From: Selaginella moellendorffii
Taxonomy: Eukaryota > Streptophyta > Lycopodiopsida > Selaginellales > Selaginellaceae
Reading direction: 5' to 3'
Assembly: GCF_000143415.4 (NCBI RefSeq)
Contig: NW_003314321.1
Location: forward strand, 382,236-446,235
Length of the DNA stretch: 64,000 nucleotides
The position numbers and the translations under genes are program-made. Shown one piece after another: positions 11,400 through 23,192 of the stretch. The notes under the pieces were generated by a model. That model searched no databases, was not told the origin of the DNA, and saw only the letters and a program-made list of their open reading frames with translations. Each line of letters opens with the position of its first letter. Position 1 is the first letter of the stretch.

Positions 11400-14230
11400 A
11401 AATGAGGATAATCCCTGCCACCGTTTCTGGCTCCTACCACCTTTTCTATAGGACCTCATGACCAGCCTGGCCAATTTTTCTTCCCGATTTCACTAAGCAG
11501 CCCACCTTACAGTTGCTTAGCAGATCTCACCTTACCAGCCAATTACATCGACCGCACTATTCTTTCCAGACTTGGTCATCCGATCAGTGCTCTTCCTGAT
11601 CAGCCTGCTCCAGTCAATTTTGGCGGAGAAGAGTTGGAGTTTCTGGGATTTCTCGCGTATCCCATACACTTTTCTTGGGAAGCCTTCAGTGGCCTCCTTC
11701 TACGTGACTGCTCCTCTCAACTATGCTCCTGTCAGTGCACTTGCCAGTTTTCTGGGTTTGACTTCCAGCTCTTTTGCCCCTCCTGAGCTGGATCTTTGTA
11801 TGGCAACTGTGCATTTTGCTGAGGATTCTCCAGTGGCTGATCCTCCCGTACCTCCAGCTTTTCTCCAACATCCTGCTGCAATCCGGAACTCACCTGCATC
11901 CCCGTTCGAGCCTCCTGCGACGACTTCCGTCAACGTTGGTACCTCCAGCGAACCTCGTGAACTCCAAGTCGGCGCCAACGTATCTCCTTTGGACCTCCAG
12001 CAGTACCAGAAGCTTTTCCATGCATACAAGGACATCTTTGCATGGTCTTATGCGGATTTACGTGGCATCAATCCTGAGCTTGGGCAACACTGCATCGAAC
12101 TCCAGCCGGATGCTCAGCCACGACGACAGAGAATGTACCGTATGAATCCAAACTACGCTCAAGACCTGGATAAGATGCTTGCTGCGGGTTTCATCTACCC
12201 TGTCGACACGATGGATTGGCTCTCTCCCATCGTCGTCGTTCCAAAAAGGAATGGGAAGCTGCGTGTATGTGTCAACTACCGCAAGCTTAACGCTGTGACA
12301 TGCAAGGACGGGTTTCCCCTTCCCTTCACGGATGTGGTGCTCGACAACGTGGCTGGACACACGACTTATTCGTTCTTGATGGCTTTAGTGGCTATCACCA
12401 GGTTCTTATCCATCCTGATGATCAACATCTCACCTCGTTTATCACTCCGTGGGGATGTTTTTGCTACAGGGTGATGCCATTCGGAGTCACGAATAGTCCC
12501 GTGACTTTTCAACGAGTCATGCAAGCAGCCTTTCAACGGCTCTTGGAGATTTTCTGGAAGTTTTCCTTGATGATTTCAGCGTTTATAGCGACGCTATATC
12601 TCATTGCGTAAAACTCGAAAAATGTTTTGAACGTTGCCGTTTCTATGGCATTTCTCTAAATCCCTCCAAGTGTGCGTTTGGCATTCCCCGTGGCATTCTT
12701 CTCGGTCGAGTGGTCTCCTGGGACGGATTAGCTGTGGATCCAGCTAAGGTGGCTATCGTGAAGAACCTGGAACCACCGCACGTTAAAAAAGATCTCCAAG
12801 CTTTCTTGGGCCACGTCGGCTACCATCGCCACTTTATCTACGACTTCGTGACTAAAGCTTTACCTCTGACGAAACTCTTGAAGGCCGGCATGCCTTACGA
12901 GTGGACACCAGCGTGTCAGGACGCATTTGAGCTTCTCCGGGGAGCTCTGATCACTGCTCCGATTTTAGCCGTTCCTGACTGGACAGTTATTTTCCACTCC
13001 ATGCTTCTGCCTTTGCTGTCGGCGCTGTTCTTTGCCAGCCGCGAGAGGGCATCGATCACCCTATTTTCTACGCAAGCCGCCAACTCTCCTCTGCCGAGCG
13101 CAACTACTCCGCCACTGAACGGGAAGGCTTGGGCATGATCTTTGCTATTCAGAAGTATCGCCACTACCTGTTGGGCACACACTTCAAATTTTTCGTGGAT
13201 CACCAAGCACTCAAGTACCTAGTCAACAAGCCTTGCCGCACAGGTCGCATCTCTCGCTGGCTCATCATCCTCCAGGAATTCAACTTTGACGTGATCCTGA
13301 AGCCCGGCCGCGCTCATGCCATGGCCGATCACCTTTCACGATTGCCAGGCCCTCCCTCCTCCTAGGACCTTGAAGATGACCCAGCTGATGCAGCTCTGTT
13401 TTCTTGCGACACCACGGATCTCTTTGCGGTCGACGCTGTTCCCGAATGGTATCAAGGCATTGCAGATTATCTGGCTACCGGCGAGTTCCCTGCTGACTTT
13501 ACTGTCACCGAATGCAAGCGACTTATTATCCAAGCTCGTCCATACTCTCTCCTGCATGGCCAGCTCTACATCCTCGGCCGTGACGACGTTCTACGCCGTT
13601 GTATCCTTCCTCACGAGGTGGCCACTGTTATCACTTCATGCCATGATTCACCTTATGGCGGCCACTTTTCAGCTGAGGCAACAATTCGTTTGGTTCTTCA
13701 AGCTGGCTATTGGTGGCCAACGCTTCACAAGGATGTTGCTGCCTACGTTCGGCCAGCGTGCTGGTCGCCCAACTCGCCGCGATCTGATGCCGCTTAACCC
13801 TCTGCTTCCGGTGCTTCCTTTTGAGAAGTGGGGCATCGATTTTGTGGGACCGATCAAGCCAGCCAGCCATCCTTCCCGTGGCCGCTAGATTCTTGTGTGC
13901 ACGGACTATGTCACGAAGTGGGCCGAGGCAGAAGCTCTCACGGAAGACACAGCTGCCAAGGTTGCGACTTTTCTTTACAAGAACATCGTCACGAGATTTG
14001 GCTGCCCTTTGGAGCTGGTGAGCGATAGAGGTACTCACTTTATCAATCAAGTGCCCATATCGCATCGTTGAAGTTTTTACCAATGGCTTGGTCCAGCTTG
14101 AAGATCTTAGTGGGAACTTGTTACCAACTCGTGTTAATGGAGCTCGCCTGCGCAAGTACCATGAGCGAGATGAAGCTGCCGTGGAGCTGTGTGCTCCAGG
14201 AGGTTGGGGGTGATGTAGAACTGAGGGAAT
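11400..14230 (+). mobile_element. Decayed GC-richer Ty3/gypsy retrotransposon (pol relic)
   Basis: Pol domains appear in order across shifting frames. The reverse transcriptase has IVVVPKRNGKLRVCVNYRKL (about 12220-12290), SGYHQVLIHPDD, the MPFGVTNSPVTFQRVM block (about 12470-12520) and FLDDFSVY in place of YxDD (about 12560). RNase H ends with FNFDVILKPGRAHAMADHLS (about 13275-13340). Integrase has the EKWGIDFVGPI core (about 13822) and TDYVTKWAEAEAL (about 13900). Integrase is cut near 14045 and jumps to a C-terminal VNGARLRKYHERDE-like tail (about 14135-14170), so part of the catalytic core is deleted. Frameshifts and stops make it inactive. No LTR pair of its own was identified. Overlapping ORFs here are fragments of this relic. 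Confidence 0.8.
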
Positions 14231-14507
14231 ATTCCATTTGCCGCCACGTCAGTAGGGGAGGGGAAGTCCACAAAGGGAAAAAACAGTCCATCATCGTATG
14301 TAAGGAAGAAAATAAAAAGAACAAAAGATGCTTCAATGAAGAGTTCTTGGGCAAAACGCTCTAAATCATGTGAAGGGAAGCAAAAGAGCATTATCAAACC
14401 ACCATGGGCATTCTGTGTCCTCATTGTGGGCAACAGTTTTACCTTATAACAAACTCCTAAACATTCTCTAAGGTGTTTTCAGAGTGTATTAAACATTCCT
14501 TAAAGTG
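14231..14507. other. Flank of the gypsy relic, nothing recognised
   Basis: Probably the trailing untranslated part of the preceding element, including a purine-rich stretch GTAGGGGAGGGGAAG at about 14252. No gene is supported. Confidence 0.35.
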
Positions 14508-14700
14508 TTTTTAGAATGCATAGAATATGGAAAGAGAATATAGAAATGTGTATATCAATTAGCTTATATACAAATTTGGATTAAAACTTATTAATTCTCA
14601 AGATTAGTATTTATTACATATATTTGATAAATTTTTGTTCACTACAATATTGTATACTAATATTAGCATATGGGTACAATGCCGTATATTAGTGGGATAA
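14508..14700 (-). repeat. Relic LTR of the second gypsy family
   Basis: The reverse complement resembles the LTRs at 44048 and 49467 (AATATGGAAAGAGAATATAG mirrors their CTATATTCCCTTTCCATATT segment, followed by the TTAATTGATATGCACA counterpart). The far part is rearranged. No pol sequence is attached. Confidence 0.55.
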
Positions 14701-14852
14701 CCATTGAATTAGGGTAAATATGATTAAAGTACTTTGGCACAAACAAATTAAGTTTTATATTATGGTCTTTTTTCACATAACCTTTTGAAAGCAAAATTAT
14801 TTATAGATATATAATTTTTCTAATCTATAAATAACTTCCAAAAACAACCTCC

Positions 14853-16319
14853 TCAAGGAAGAACATCAAACTCAGACCATGCGTTCCTAACCTTGTGGCC
14901 ATCCACCGTCACCCGAGCCCTCCACACCGCGCTGTTGCACTTAAACCCCGACCCAAACGCGATCTGCCAGACCCGGTCGCCCCTTTTGATCCGCCCCATG
15001 GCCTCGCAGTAGGCCAGCTCGTACCACAGCGAGCTCGACGAAGTGTTACCCCAACGATAGAGCGTCATCCGTGACGGCTCCATATGCCAGTCGGTGAGCC
15101 CCAGGTTCTTCTGCAAGTCGTCCAGCACGCCCCTACCCCCGGCGTGGATGCAGAAGTGCTCAAACGCCTTCTTGAAGTCGGGGATGTAAGGCCGGACTTG
15201 GATCTTGAGAAACCTCCTCGCCACCAGCGTGAAGAAGAACATAATCTGCTCGGGCAGCGGCAGAACCAGCGGCCCCAGCGTCGTGATGTTGGTCTTGAGC
15301 GCCTCGCCAGCCACGGCCATGACATCTCTCGACAGCGACACTCCCACCATCCCATTCTCGTCCTCCTGCTGAAACACGCACTGGAAGCAGCGATCGTCGG
15401 CTCCCTTGTGGGTTCTCACCGTGTGGACGAGCTCGTACCTCGCGGCGCGGCGGGCGGATCGCTTGTTGGAGAGCAGGATGGCGGCGCCGCCCATCCGGAA
15501 GAGGCAGTTCGTGACGAGCATCGAGCGGTCGTTGCCCAGGAACCAGTTGCGCGTGATGTTCTCGGTGCTCACCACGATCGCGTACGTGCTGCGGTGGACC
15601 TGGAGCAAATCCTTGGCCAGATCGATGGAGATGACCCCGGCGCTACAGCCCATGCCACCCAGGTTGTAGCTCTGGATGTTGCCACGCATCTTGTAATGAT
15701 TGACGATCATGGCCGAAAGCGATGGCGTGGGATTGAAGAGGCTACAGTTGACGATGAGGATGCCAATGTCCTTTGGCCGGACGCCGGATCGCGAGAAGAG
15801 CTCGTCCAGCGCGCCAAACATGACGCTCTCCGTCTCGAACCGTGCCTCCTCCATGGACTTGTTGAAGGGATCGCTGGTGAGGGAGCGCGGCACGTAGGAT
15901 TCCTCCCCAATCCCGCACTTCTCCAGGATCTTGGCCTGGAAGCTGAGCGATTCCTCGTTGAAAGCCCCCGAATGCCGGGAGTGCCTCATGAATCGCTCCC
16001 TGGAGCACCTGCGGTCGTCGTCGGGGCGGTAGCACGCGAAATCCATCAAGAGCACTGGCGCCGGCCGCGTCGTGGCGTAGATCGTTGCCACAAACGCCAG
16101 CGCCGCCGAGGAGAGCGAGAGGCTGAGGAGATTGTAGCGGAAGTGCTCCCACAGCATCCAGATGATGTCCTCGATCCAAAGCCGCGAGATTTCGCTGGCC
16201 GCCGCGACCAGGAGGGGGACCGTGATCGCGAGCACTGCGGCGCGAGAGATTAGATACGCATACCCGAGCTTGACGTACTTGAGCCTCACGGACTGGAGGA
16301 AATCCGGCAGCTTGCCCAT
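14853..16319 (-). CDS. KCS: 3-ketoacyl-CoA synthase (very-long-chain fatty acid elongase condensing enzyme)
   Basis: Intronless 488-residue protein, full length for plant KCS (FAE1-type). KCS condenses malonyl-CoA with a long acyl-CoA as the first step of the ER elongase, supplying waxes, cutin and sphingolipid acyl chains. Two hydrophobic segments (about 23-42 and 64-82) are the expected N-terminal membrane anchors. The FAE1/type-III polyketide synthase-like body follows: GGMGCSAGVIS with nucleophile Cys225, histidines at 304, 388 and 392 (FCIHAGGRGVLDDLQ), and Asn425 in YRWGNTSSSSLWYE. All residues expected of an active enzyme are present. The start is at MGKLPDFLQ, the first ATG of the frame. 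The next gene (alpha-galactosidase A) ends 275 bp upstream on the same strand. The substrate chain length cannot be told from sequence. Confidence 0.95.
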   Translation of the reverse strand: MGKLPDFLQSVRLKYVKLGYAYLISRAAVLAITVPLLVAAASEISRLWIEDIIWMLWEHFRYNLLSLSLSSAALAFVATIYATTRPAPVLLMDFACYRPDDDRRCSRERFMRHSRHSGAFNEESLSFQAKILEKCGIGEESYVPRSLTSDPFNKSMEEARFETESVMFGALDELFSRSGVRPKDIGILIVNCSLFNPTPSLSAMIVNHYKMRGNIQSYNLGGMGCSAGVISIDLAKDLLQVHRSTYAIVVSTENITRNWFLGNDRSMLVTNCLFRMGGAAILLSNKRSARRAARYELVHTVRTHKGADDRCFQCVFQQEDENGMVGVSLSRDVMAVAGEALKTNITTLGPLVLPLPEQIMFFFTLVARRFLKIQVRPYIPDFKKAFEHFCIHAGGRGVLDDLQKNLGLTDWHMEPSRMTLYRWGNTSSSSLWYELAYCEAMGRIKRGDRVWQIAFGSGFKCNSAVWRARVTVDGHKVRNAWSEFDVLP

Positions 16320-16594
16320 CGCGTGTCCAACTCTCCTTTCTCAGGTAAATAAAGCCTTTTTAGGGTTCTTGCGGAAAGCCCCTGGAATTAAATGCCACCA
16401 GTTTTGGCGCCAGTGGATCTGGACCGTCGCCTCCATGTTCCTTGTTCCCGAGAATACGAGAGCCCAGTCAAATTTATTTTGACATGAAAGCCAGTACCTC
16501 TCGAGCCAGCAACTGGGCGAGACAAAAGAGACGACCGCCATTTTCACCATTTAAGACGAGTAAAAACCAGAGTGTAGAAAAAAACAAAAACGTT

Positions 16595-18860
16595 TTAACC
16601 TCCTGGCTTGAGCACGAACATCCGGCAGCCGTGAGATGGAACGTACGCTCGAATGCCGTTGGTATATGTGTATCGTAAGTTTTGATGCTGCGGATTCACG
16701 AAAGGAAAGAGAATTTGAGAAACACACAAGGCGTAGCTTTCAGTGGATCAAATCGTCAAAGATTTTGAGTATACCTGCCATAAATCTCTCGCGGTGACAC
16801 GAAGGTTTTGTTTGATGCCAATGTCTTGCCAGTTTGCGTTTATGCTCCATCCCATATAACCTCTGTTCACCATCAGGACAGCGACACGACCACCGGAAAG
16901 GGGCCCGGCCCAAACCTGTATAGAGAAAATATTTTGAGAGACTCCTTTCTAAGACTTTATAATCTAAACTATACCTCCGTGGAGCCCTGGGTTCTCACTT
17001 TCCTGCCTTGAATTCCTAGAGAATCTGGAAAGAAGGTTCTTTGAGTGAGCAAATGAACGGTGGTTGCAAAAGAAACCGAGACAGACCTTGATTGACACCA
17101 ACGACTTCCCAGTTTGAAAGGATGCCGAGGTAATCTTGACGTATGCTTCGAATGTCACAACCGATAAGGAGAGGCGCCTAGAGAAAAACCACCGCGATCA
17201 AACAAAGTTCCTTGTTTTCCTTCTTGGTACCTTCATAATGGCCCACAAGCTGAAATGTGTACGATATTCTTCCACCGACATTCCACCGTTTCCAACCTCT
17301 AGCATGTCCGGATCTGGAGGAAAGAGAAAAACACCAAAGTTGCCAGCGTTACGCAACGAAATCCGGTGAACTGGTATTAAACTGATTGATACCGTTCCAG
17401 TGTCCCGGTCCCGCATACGATGCCCACTGGTTGTTCAGATCCGCTCGCGAGACCATCCTGCACAGACAACACTCATCTAAGAGCCTTGAGCATTAAAACT
17501 CACACAATGGGCTAGTACGAGTTCCAGTTATCCGCAATGTCGCCCGTAGTCCTCCAGCTATTTCCAACGTTCGAAGCCCAAGTCGCGGGATTATCCTGGC
17601 CCCTGCAACCAATCACACGAATGTGAGCGACATATTCCCCTGGAGTTATGGCAACTTACCACTCGCACAGCGAGTAGAAGATAGGACGGCCTGTCTTGAC
17701 CAATGCATCGTGCATGACATGGTATCTGTCGATCGGGACAAACAAACGAATTAGAGGCAACCGAAACGGAATTTTAAACTTTACCTGGTTCTGGGACTCA
17801 CACCATTGTTTCCGCAATTGTCATACTTCAAGTAATCAACGCCCTGGAAAAAAAAAAGTTCGATCAAACAAAGGCAAGAGGAATTTTTACTCGACTCACC
17901 CAGCTCGCAAATGTGGCGGCATCTTGGTACTCTCGTCCCAACGATCCAGGCTGCTGCTTGCTACATGTCTGGTAGCTGCATGGAATGGACCAAACTTACA
18001 TTCTCCACGATTGAAAGAAAAGAAGTGTACTAACCCGGCGTCCGAGTAGATTCCAAGCTTCAGCCCTCTGCTATGGACGTAATCCGCCAGCGCCTTAATT
18101 CCGGATGGGAATGCCGAGCTCTTCGCTCTCAGGTTCCCCTGCGGGAGAGAAAGATTTCAAGATCACGGACAATCGCCTTTAGCAAAAAGAAATGCTGGAA
18201 ACAAGACAAATCACGGGGATCTTGCGAGACACTGAGATGAGAAGGATTGATCTGAGCAGAATTGAGATCTACCTGCCAGTCTCTAGACGAATCAGCCCAG
18301 CAGTCGTCCAGATTGATGTATCTGTAGCCAAGCCTGCTCAATCCACTTGAGACCATCGCATCAGCTGTACGAGAGAAAAACACTTATAATAAGTTCCGTC
18401 AAGAACAGGGAGGGGGCATATTCTCCCCATATCCAGGCAAGAACAGGATATTCCTCACCCGTTTGTCTGATGAGCTGCTCATTGATGCCACATGCGAAGT
18501 GATTCCAGCTGTTCCATCTGCGCGGCGACCATCAGACCTCAATGCGCGTGATTAGATCGCTGGGCGATTCGATATTTCGCGAGAAATTGGACGAAATATC
18601 GGGAAAACAGCGATCTTGATCGATCCATCTTACCCCATCGGCGGGCTCCGCCCCAGTCCATCCGTCGCCTTGGCATGTCGGAAGGGATTCCTGTGGATTC
18701 TGGCCCGGATCACGCCTCCGCGCGTGAGATTCGTCCGCGCAAGATCATCGCCATTGGAGGACAATGCCCAGGGTGCATTGGAGGAGAAGACGAAGAACAA
18801 GATCGAGAGGGAAATGGAGAAGGAGAGAAGCGGCGAATCCTTCTTCTTCATCCTCTCCAC
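16595..18860 (-). CDS. GH27 alpha-galactosidase, tandem copy A (14 exons)
   Basis: Exons: 18634-18860, 18459-18517, 18273-18364, 18035-18138, 17900-17975, 17785-17843, 17660-17725, 17519-17602, 17393-17457, 17231-17313, 17087-17177, 16975-17024, 16775-16915, 16595-16687. The total is 1290 nt, 429 residues, with a continuous frame. It removes terminal alpha-1,6-galactose from oligosaccharides and galactomannans, probably in the apoplast or vacuole. A signal peptide (about 10-34) follows [11 protein letters not shown]27 landmarks: [37 protein letters not shown] with the nucleophile Asp (exon 6), TTGDIADNW with the acid/base Asp (exon 8), and the [20 protein letters not shown] signature across exons 9-10. 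The C-terminal beta domain ends at [10 protein letters not shown]. Exons 2-14 have exactly the lengths of copy B, so the pair is a tandem duplication. The exon 8 donor (GTACTAG) is weak. Confidence 0.9.
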
Positions 18861-19166
18861 CCCTCTCTCTCCTAGCTACGAATGAGAAGCCAGGAACACA
18901 TTTTAAAAGGAGGTAAAAGTTACTACATGGTAAACCCTACAGTACTATTTACTTTTCACTGCCAGCATAAAGATCAAAAGCAACTCTTCTTTATTCGTCT
19001 TTTGGAAGAAGTTTTATTCGCTGTTCTTCCATTCGAAACCTCTCTCTCAGGAGATTTTCTCTCCCATTTCTTAAAAAAATCTGTTTTTTTCTTCTTTTTT
19101 TTTGTCTGTGTTTGATCGATCATACCTGGTTTTGCTCGTATAATGCCCGCCTGACCAATTCTTTTC

Positions 19167-21501
19167 TCACGACGTTGGCGTCAGTATAAACATCTTGCAG
19201 CCGTGCGAAGGAACGGACGCTTGAATGCTTCCGGTGTACACAACTGGCAAGTCCTTGTGCTGCAAACAAGCAAACACTTCAAACAAAGCCTCTGATTTGA
19301 TTGGAAGCTCTTACCTGCCATAGATCTCTTCCAGTGGCTTTCGTTCCCGACTTCAAGCCAATCTCGTCCCAGTTGGCTGTGATACTCCATGTCATGAAGC
19401 TCCTGTTCACCATTAAGATCACGACCCGACCGCCCGAGAGAGGCCCGGCCCAGACCTGTGTAGATTAGATCTAGATGCGTCAGCGACAAAGACAAAACAC
19501 AAGAGAAAAGCAAAAGGTTTCGAGAAATTGCTGTAAAGTTACTTACATCTAGGGACGACGACGAGCTAACTTTCTTGCCCTGTACACCCAACGAGTCTGG
19601 AAAGGGATCAAAGCGATCAAATTGGTAAAGTGACTCGCAACGAACGGCAGGTAAGGCAAACAATACGGAAATACCAAATACCTTGGTTTACATTGATGAC
19701 TTCCCAGTTCGAGAGTATGGAAAGGTAATCGCTTCCAATGCTTGTTACGTCACAGCCGATCAGTAGAGGTGCCTGTTGGGACATGGTATGGGATGGTATA
19801 CTGTCAATATTTTCAGCGTGAATGAAAGCGACTGAAAGCCATACCTTCATTATAGCCCACAAGCTGAAGTGTGTCTGGTATTCCTCCACGCTCATTCCGC
19901 CGTTTCCAACCTCAAGCATATCAGGATCTGATTTTGCGATTATCACTCGAACACAAGTAAATTGCGTGAAAACTTTGGGAAGACGAAACTTACCATTCCA
20001 GTGCCCCGGTCCAGCATAACTTGCCCACTGATTGTTTTCGTCCGCCCGAGACATCATCCTACAGACAAACGTCAGCCTTACTGTTCGATAAATGTATCAA
20101 GATTTCTTTTACGTGCTCCAGTCGTCACTTATATCCCCTGTTGTCCGCCAACTGTTCCCAACATCGGCAGCCCAGGTCGCAGGATTTTCCTGACCCCTGG
20201 AAAACCATAGTCAATAAGTCTTCTCGACTAAAGAAATAAAAAAAGGACAAGTGGTGGAAGACAGAAAGATTGATGAATTTACCACTCACAGAGTGAATAA
20301 AAAATACTCCGACCGGATTTGGCCAGTGCGTCTCGCATGACTGGGTACCTAACAAGCGCACCAACAAGAAGAAAAAAAGAAAACAAATGAGTCGCCCGAC
20401 ATTGATTAAATCTGGAGAGTGCTCCTTACCGAACTTTAGGACTAGTTCCATCGTTCTCACAATTGTCGTATTTGAGATAATCAACACCCTATAGAAGAAG
20501 AAAAAAAGGAAAGAAGCCCGGTTAGAATCAAAGAATCTATTAATCTACTCCTAGACTCCTATAATCTCCAGAAGCAAGAAGATCCTCCAAATGCTTGAAA
20601 CCCCGATCGATCCAAGACCTGCCATAGCCCCGATCGAAAGAATATCGATCATAATCCCAGAATTTCTCGCAAGAACCCTCCTAATCCAAGAAATCCCAGT
20701 AAAAATTGAGGCGCTTACCCAGCTCGCAAATGTGGACGCGTCCTGGGCCTCCCGGCCCAGCGATCCCGGCTGTTGCTTGCTACACGTCTGGTAGCTGCGG
20801 CAATCAAACGCGGCGGCGACGAAAGAGACGTTAGAACCCTAGCGCGATGGCGACGCATCAGCAAACAAAGCTACAAGCACCGACCCGGCATCTGAGTATA
20901 TTCCCAGCTTGAGTCCCTTGGCGTGGACATAGTCGGCCAGCGCCTTGATGCCCGATGGAAAAGTGGAGCTCTTCCCGCGCAAATTACCCTGTTAAATTAA
21001 ACACGTGATTAGTTAGCACTAATGGAATGACCATCATCGTTTTCTTCAACCTGTCCATCTCGTGTTGACTCGGCCCAGCAATCGTCCAGATTGATGTGAA
21101 CGTAGCCAAGTTTCGCCAATCCACTGGAGACTATGGCATCGGCTATATGCAAAGTCATTAGAAGAATGAGAATTTTCTCTTCTTTGGACGATTTTCTCTT
21201 CGCTTACCAGTTTTCTGGATGAGACCTTCGTTGATTCCACAACCGAAATGGTTCCAGCTATTCCACCTTTGATTGTTTTCCCGAAAGAGAAAGAGATGAT
21301 CACGTAGATGCGAGAAAGATTCTTAGCAACTATGGTTTTGTATACGTACCCCATGGGAGGCGTTCCTCCAAGTCCATTTCCAACTTTCTTGTGCCTTCTC
21401 TTTCTCAGCGAGGCTCTGAGCGTGGAATTCAACTCCGCCGACCAAACCAGAGGAGCAAACACGAGCATCGCCAGGAGCAGAACGATCAACGCCGGCTTCA
21501 T
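19167..21501 (-). CDS. GH27 alpha-galactosidase, tandem copy B (14 exons)
   Basis: Exons: 21350-21501, 21208-21266, 21051-21142, 20885-20988, 20719-20794, 20430-20488, 20283-20348, 20113-20196, 19994-20058, 19845-19927, 19682-19772, 19547-19596, 19315-19455, 19167-19259. The total is 1215 nt, 404 residues. A clear signal peptide opens the protein ([20 protein letters not shown]...). The catalytic landmarks match copy [21 protein letters not shown] with the nucleophile Asp, TTGDISDDW with the acid/base Asp, AGPGHWNDPDML, and [13 protein letters not shown]. The shorter first exon accounts for the whole length difference from copy A. Copy B lies just upstream of copy A in the same orientation. 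The exon 4 donor (GTCGGT) is non-consensus after GT. Substrate preference is not deducible. Confidence 0.9.
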
Positions 21502-22076
21502 CGTGAATTCGAGAAGGAAAACTCTGCAAACTCTCGGCTTGGAATGGATTGATCAAGGAGGAGGAATTCACTCCAATTGAGTGATCCTAGACCATGGATC
21601 CCCAATATATGCGAAGGCCAAGGAAAGAGAGAAAGGGAGAGGAGGATGAGATAGTACTGGGACCTCTCTCGCTATGCACACGTCTTTAAGTAATCCTGTA
21701 CAAGACACACACACATCACACACCCAAAGAGTGCTTTGCTCATCTTGTCAACGACAAATACGAGCATCACTTTCGTAGATTTTAGTTTCTCGTAACCACA
21801 TCTCTACCAAAAAAGACCCGAAAGTGAAAGAACATCTCCTCCCTCCAACTTTGACAATTGGACAGGCGAACGATTTCTTCTTTCGCTTTCTTTAATAAGC
21901 TATATTCACTGTGTAAATGGCGAGCTTTCATCAGCACAACGTAATGAATGATAAGACCCTGGAGCTTGCAATATTCCATCCACCAGAAGTATTTTCTCGG
22001 GCCTACACACCAAAAACCTTAGTAAAACCTTTACATCAGCTAAAGCTTTGTAACAGGGGTGATATCAACATTACAC

Positions 22077-23047
22077 TCAATTCTTTCGACCTTCTACTAA
22101 TATAAAGTGGTAGCCATGTCTGAGAAAACAAAGAGAAAAGAAAAAACAAAAGTGCGAACTTTAGTGTCAAGAAAGATCTAGAAGGAGAAAATCTCACGTT
22201 GATTTGAAAGGAGCACTGGTTGATCCGACGGGCGTAGAAAACGCGACTTCCTGAAAGGGGCCGGCCATTTTCCCGCGAGGAAACCATCCCAAATCCCCGC
22301 CTTTCTTTCCAGACGGGCACTCAGAGAACTCGGCAGCGACCTGGAGGCAAAGCATTGACACTCAAACATCAGACATCACAGCGAGGAATGAGCGAGGTCG
22401 CGAAACACGGCTTACTTTTGCGAACTCCGCCGGTGGGACTTTGTCGCCGTTGTTTAGCCATCCGTCCTGGAGCTTCTTGTAGGCGTCGTTGATCCGTCCC
22501 TGTTTCTCGCAGAGAACATGCCTGGCTGCAAGCGATTGAGCAGTAAAAAGCCATTAGTAAACAAAACAGCTACAAGCAATCGCACAATCGGAGAAGGCAA
22601 AAGCTAAAGTTTAGTCAAGGATCATCATCGAAGAAAAGAGTTTTGCACAATCGGGGAAGGCATAGTCAAGGATCATCATCGAGGAAAAGAATGTAGAGTA
22701 AACACAATGCGGGTCTCGAAAAACCAAGAAAAAAGATAAATTTTCCGCGTATGAAGTGGTGATTACTGAGAAAACCAGCAATGCGGGTCCTTTACACACT
22801 GGACTTATACTCGTGAATGGCTACAAAGATCAATGAGCGAAATCTAGACACTAAAACCTCCTAGAGGATGCATAAAATTAGAGGTAAAATTCTTACCTTT
22901 GACATACGTGCACGTCCCGAGCTCATCCTTGCCGCTGCCACCGCCGCCTTTCGATTTGCCCTTGGACGGCGCCTCAGCTGCCGATCCACCTCCACTTTGC
23001 TTGGATTTGCCCTTGGCGCTCTCCTTGGCCTTCGAATCCTTGCCCAT
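22077..23047 (-). CDS. Parvulin-type peptidyl-prolyl isomerase, PIN4/Par14-like
   Basis: Exons 22897-23047, 22416-22525, 22198-22340 and 22077-22119 (447 nt, 148 residues). Parvulins catalyse cis/trans isomerisation of Xaa-Pro bonds; the Par14 branch is nuclear or nucleolar and mitochondrial in animals. The basic, glycine/serine-rich N-terminus (about 1-42, with KGKSK and GGGGSGK) is the low-complexity tail typical of PIN4. The catalytic domain begins at ARHVLCEKQGRI and shows FSECPSG, GGDLGWFPRGKMAGPFQEVA and a final HGYHFILVEGRKN. There is no WW domain, which excludes Pin1. The start ATG is 145 bp from the ATG of the divergent DYW gene. Confidence 0.9.
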
Positions 23048-23192
23048 TCAACCTAGACCTAAAATGCAAGTACACACTTTTGGTCCTTTAGGGAATTAGG
23101 GTACGGAAACTGGCCATTCCTTTTGGGCCAGACAAATATCTCCCGCAAAAAAGCGAGGATAGGGTTTAGGGTTTATAACTTGGGGCCCTAAA
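23048..23192. promoter_or_regulatory. Compact bidirectional promoter with telo-box
   Basis: The 145 bp between two divergent start codons contains AGGGTTTAGGGTTTATAA at about 23161-23178, a doubled telo-box (AAACCCTA on the minus strand). This element is common in plant promoters of translation- and growth-related genes. A shared promoter is inferred. Confidence 0.55.

Noticed and set aside
15084-16253. 389-residue ORF antisense to the 3-ketoacyl-CoA synthase
   Set aside because: The KCS frame on the minus strand has all catalytic residues and membrane anchors. The antisense frame is a GC-rich shadow, rich in Glu/Val/His/Arg, without family features.
22611-22799. Short minus-strand ORF with a repeated FSSMMILD
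   Set aside because: It lies in intron 1 of the parvulin gene. The repeat reflects a small tandem duplication (GGATCATCATCGA) at about 22619 and 22670.
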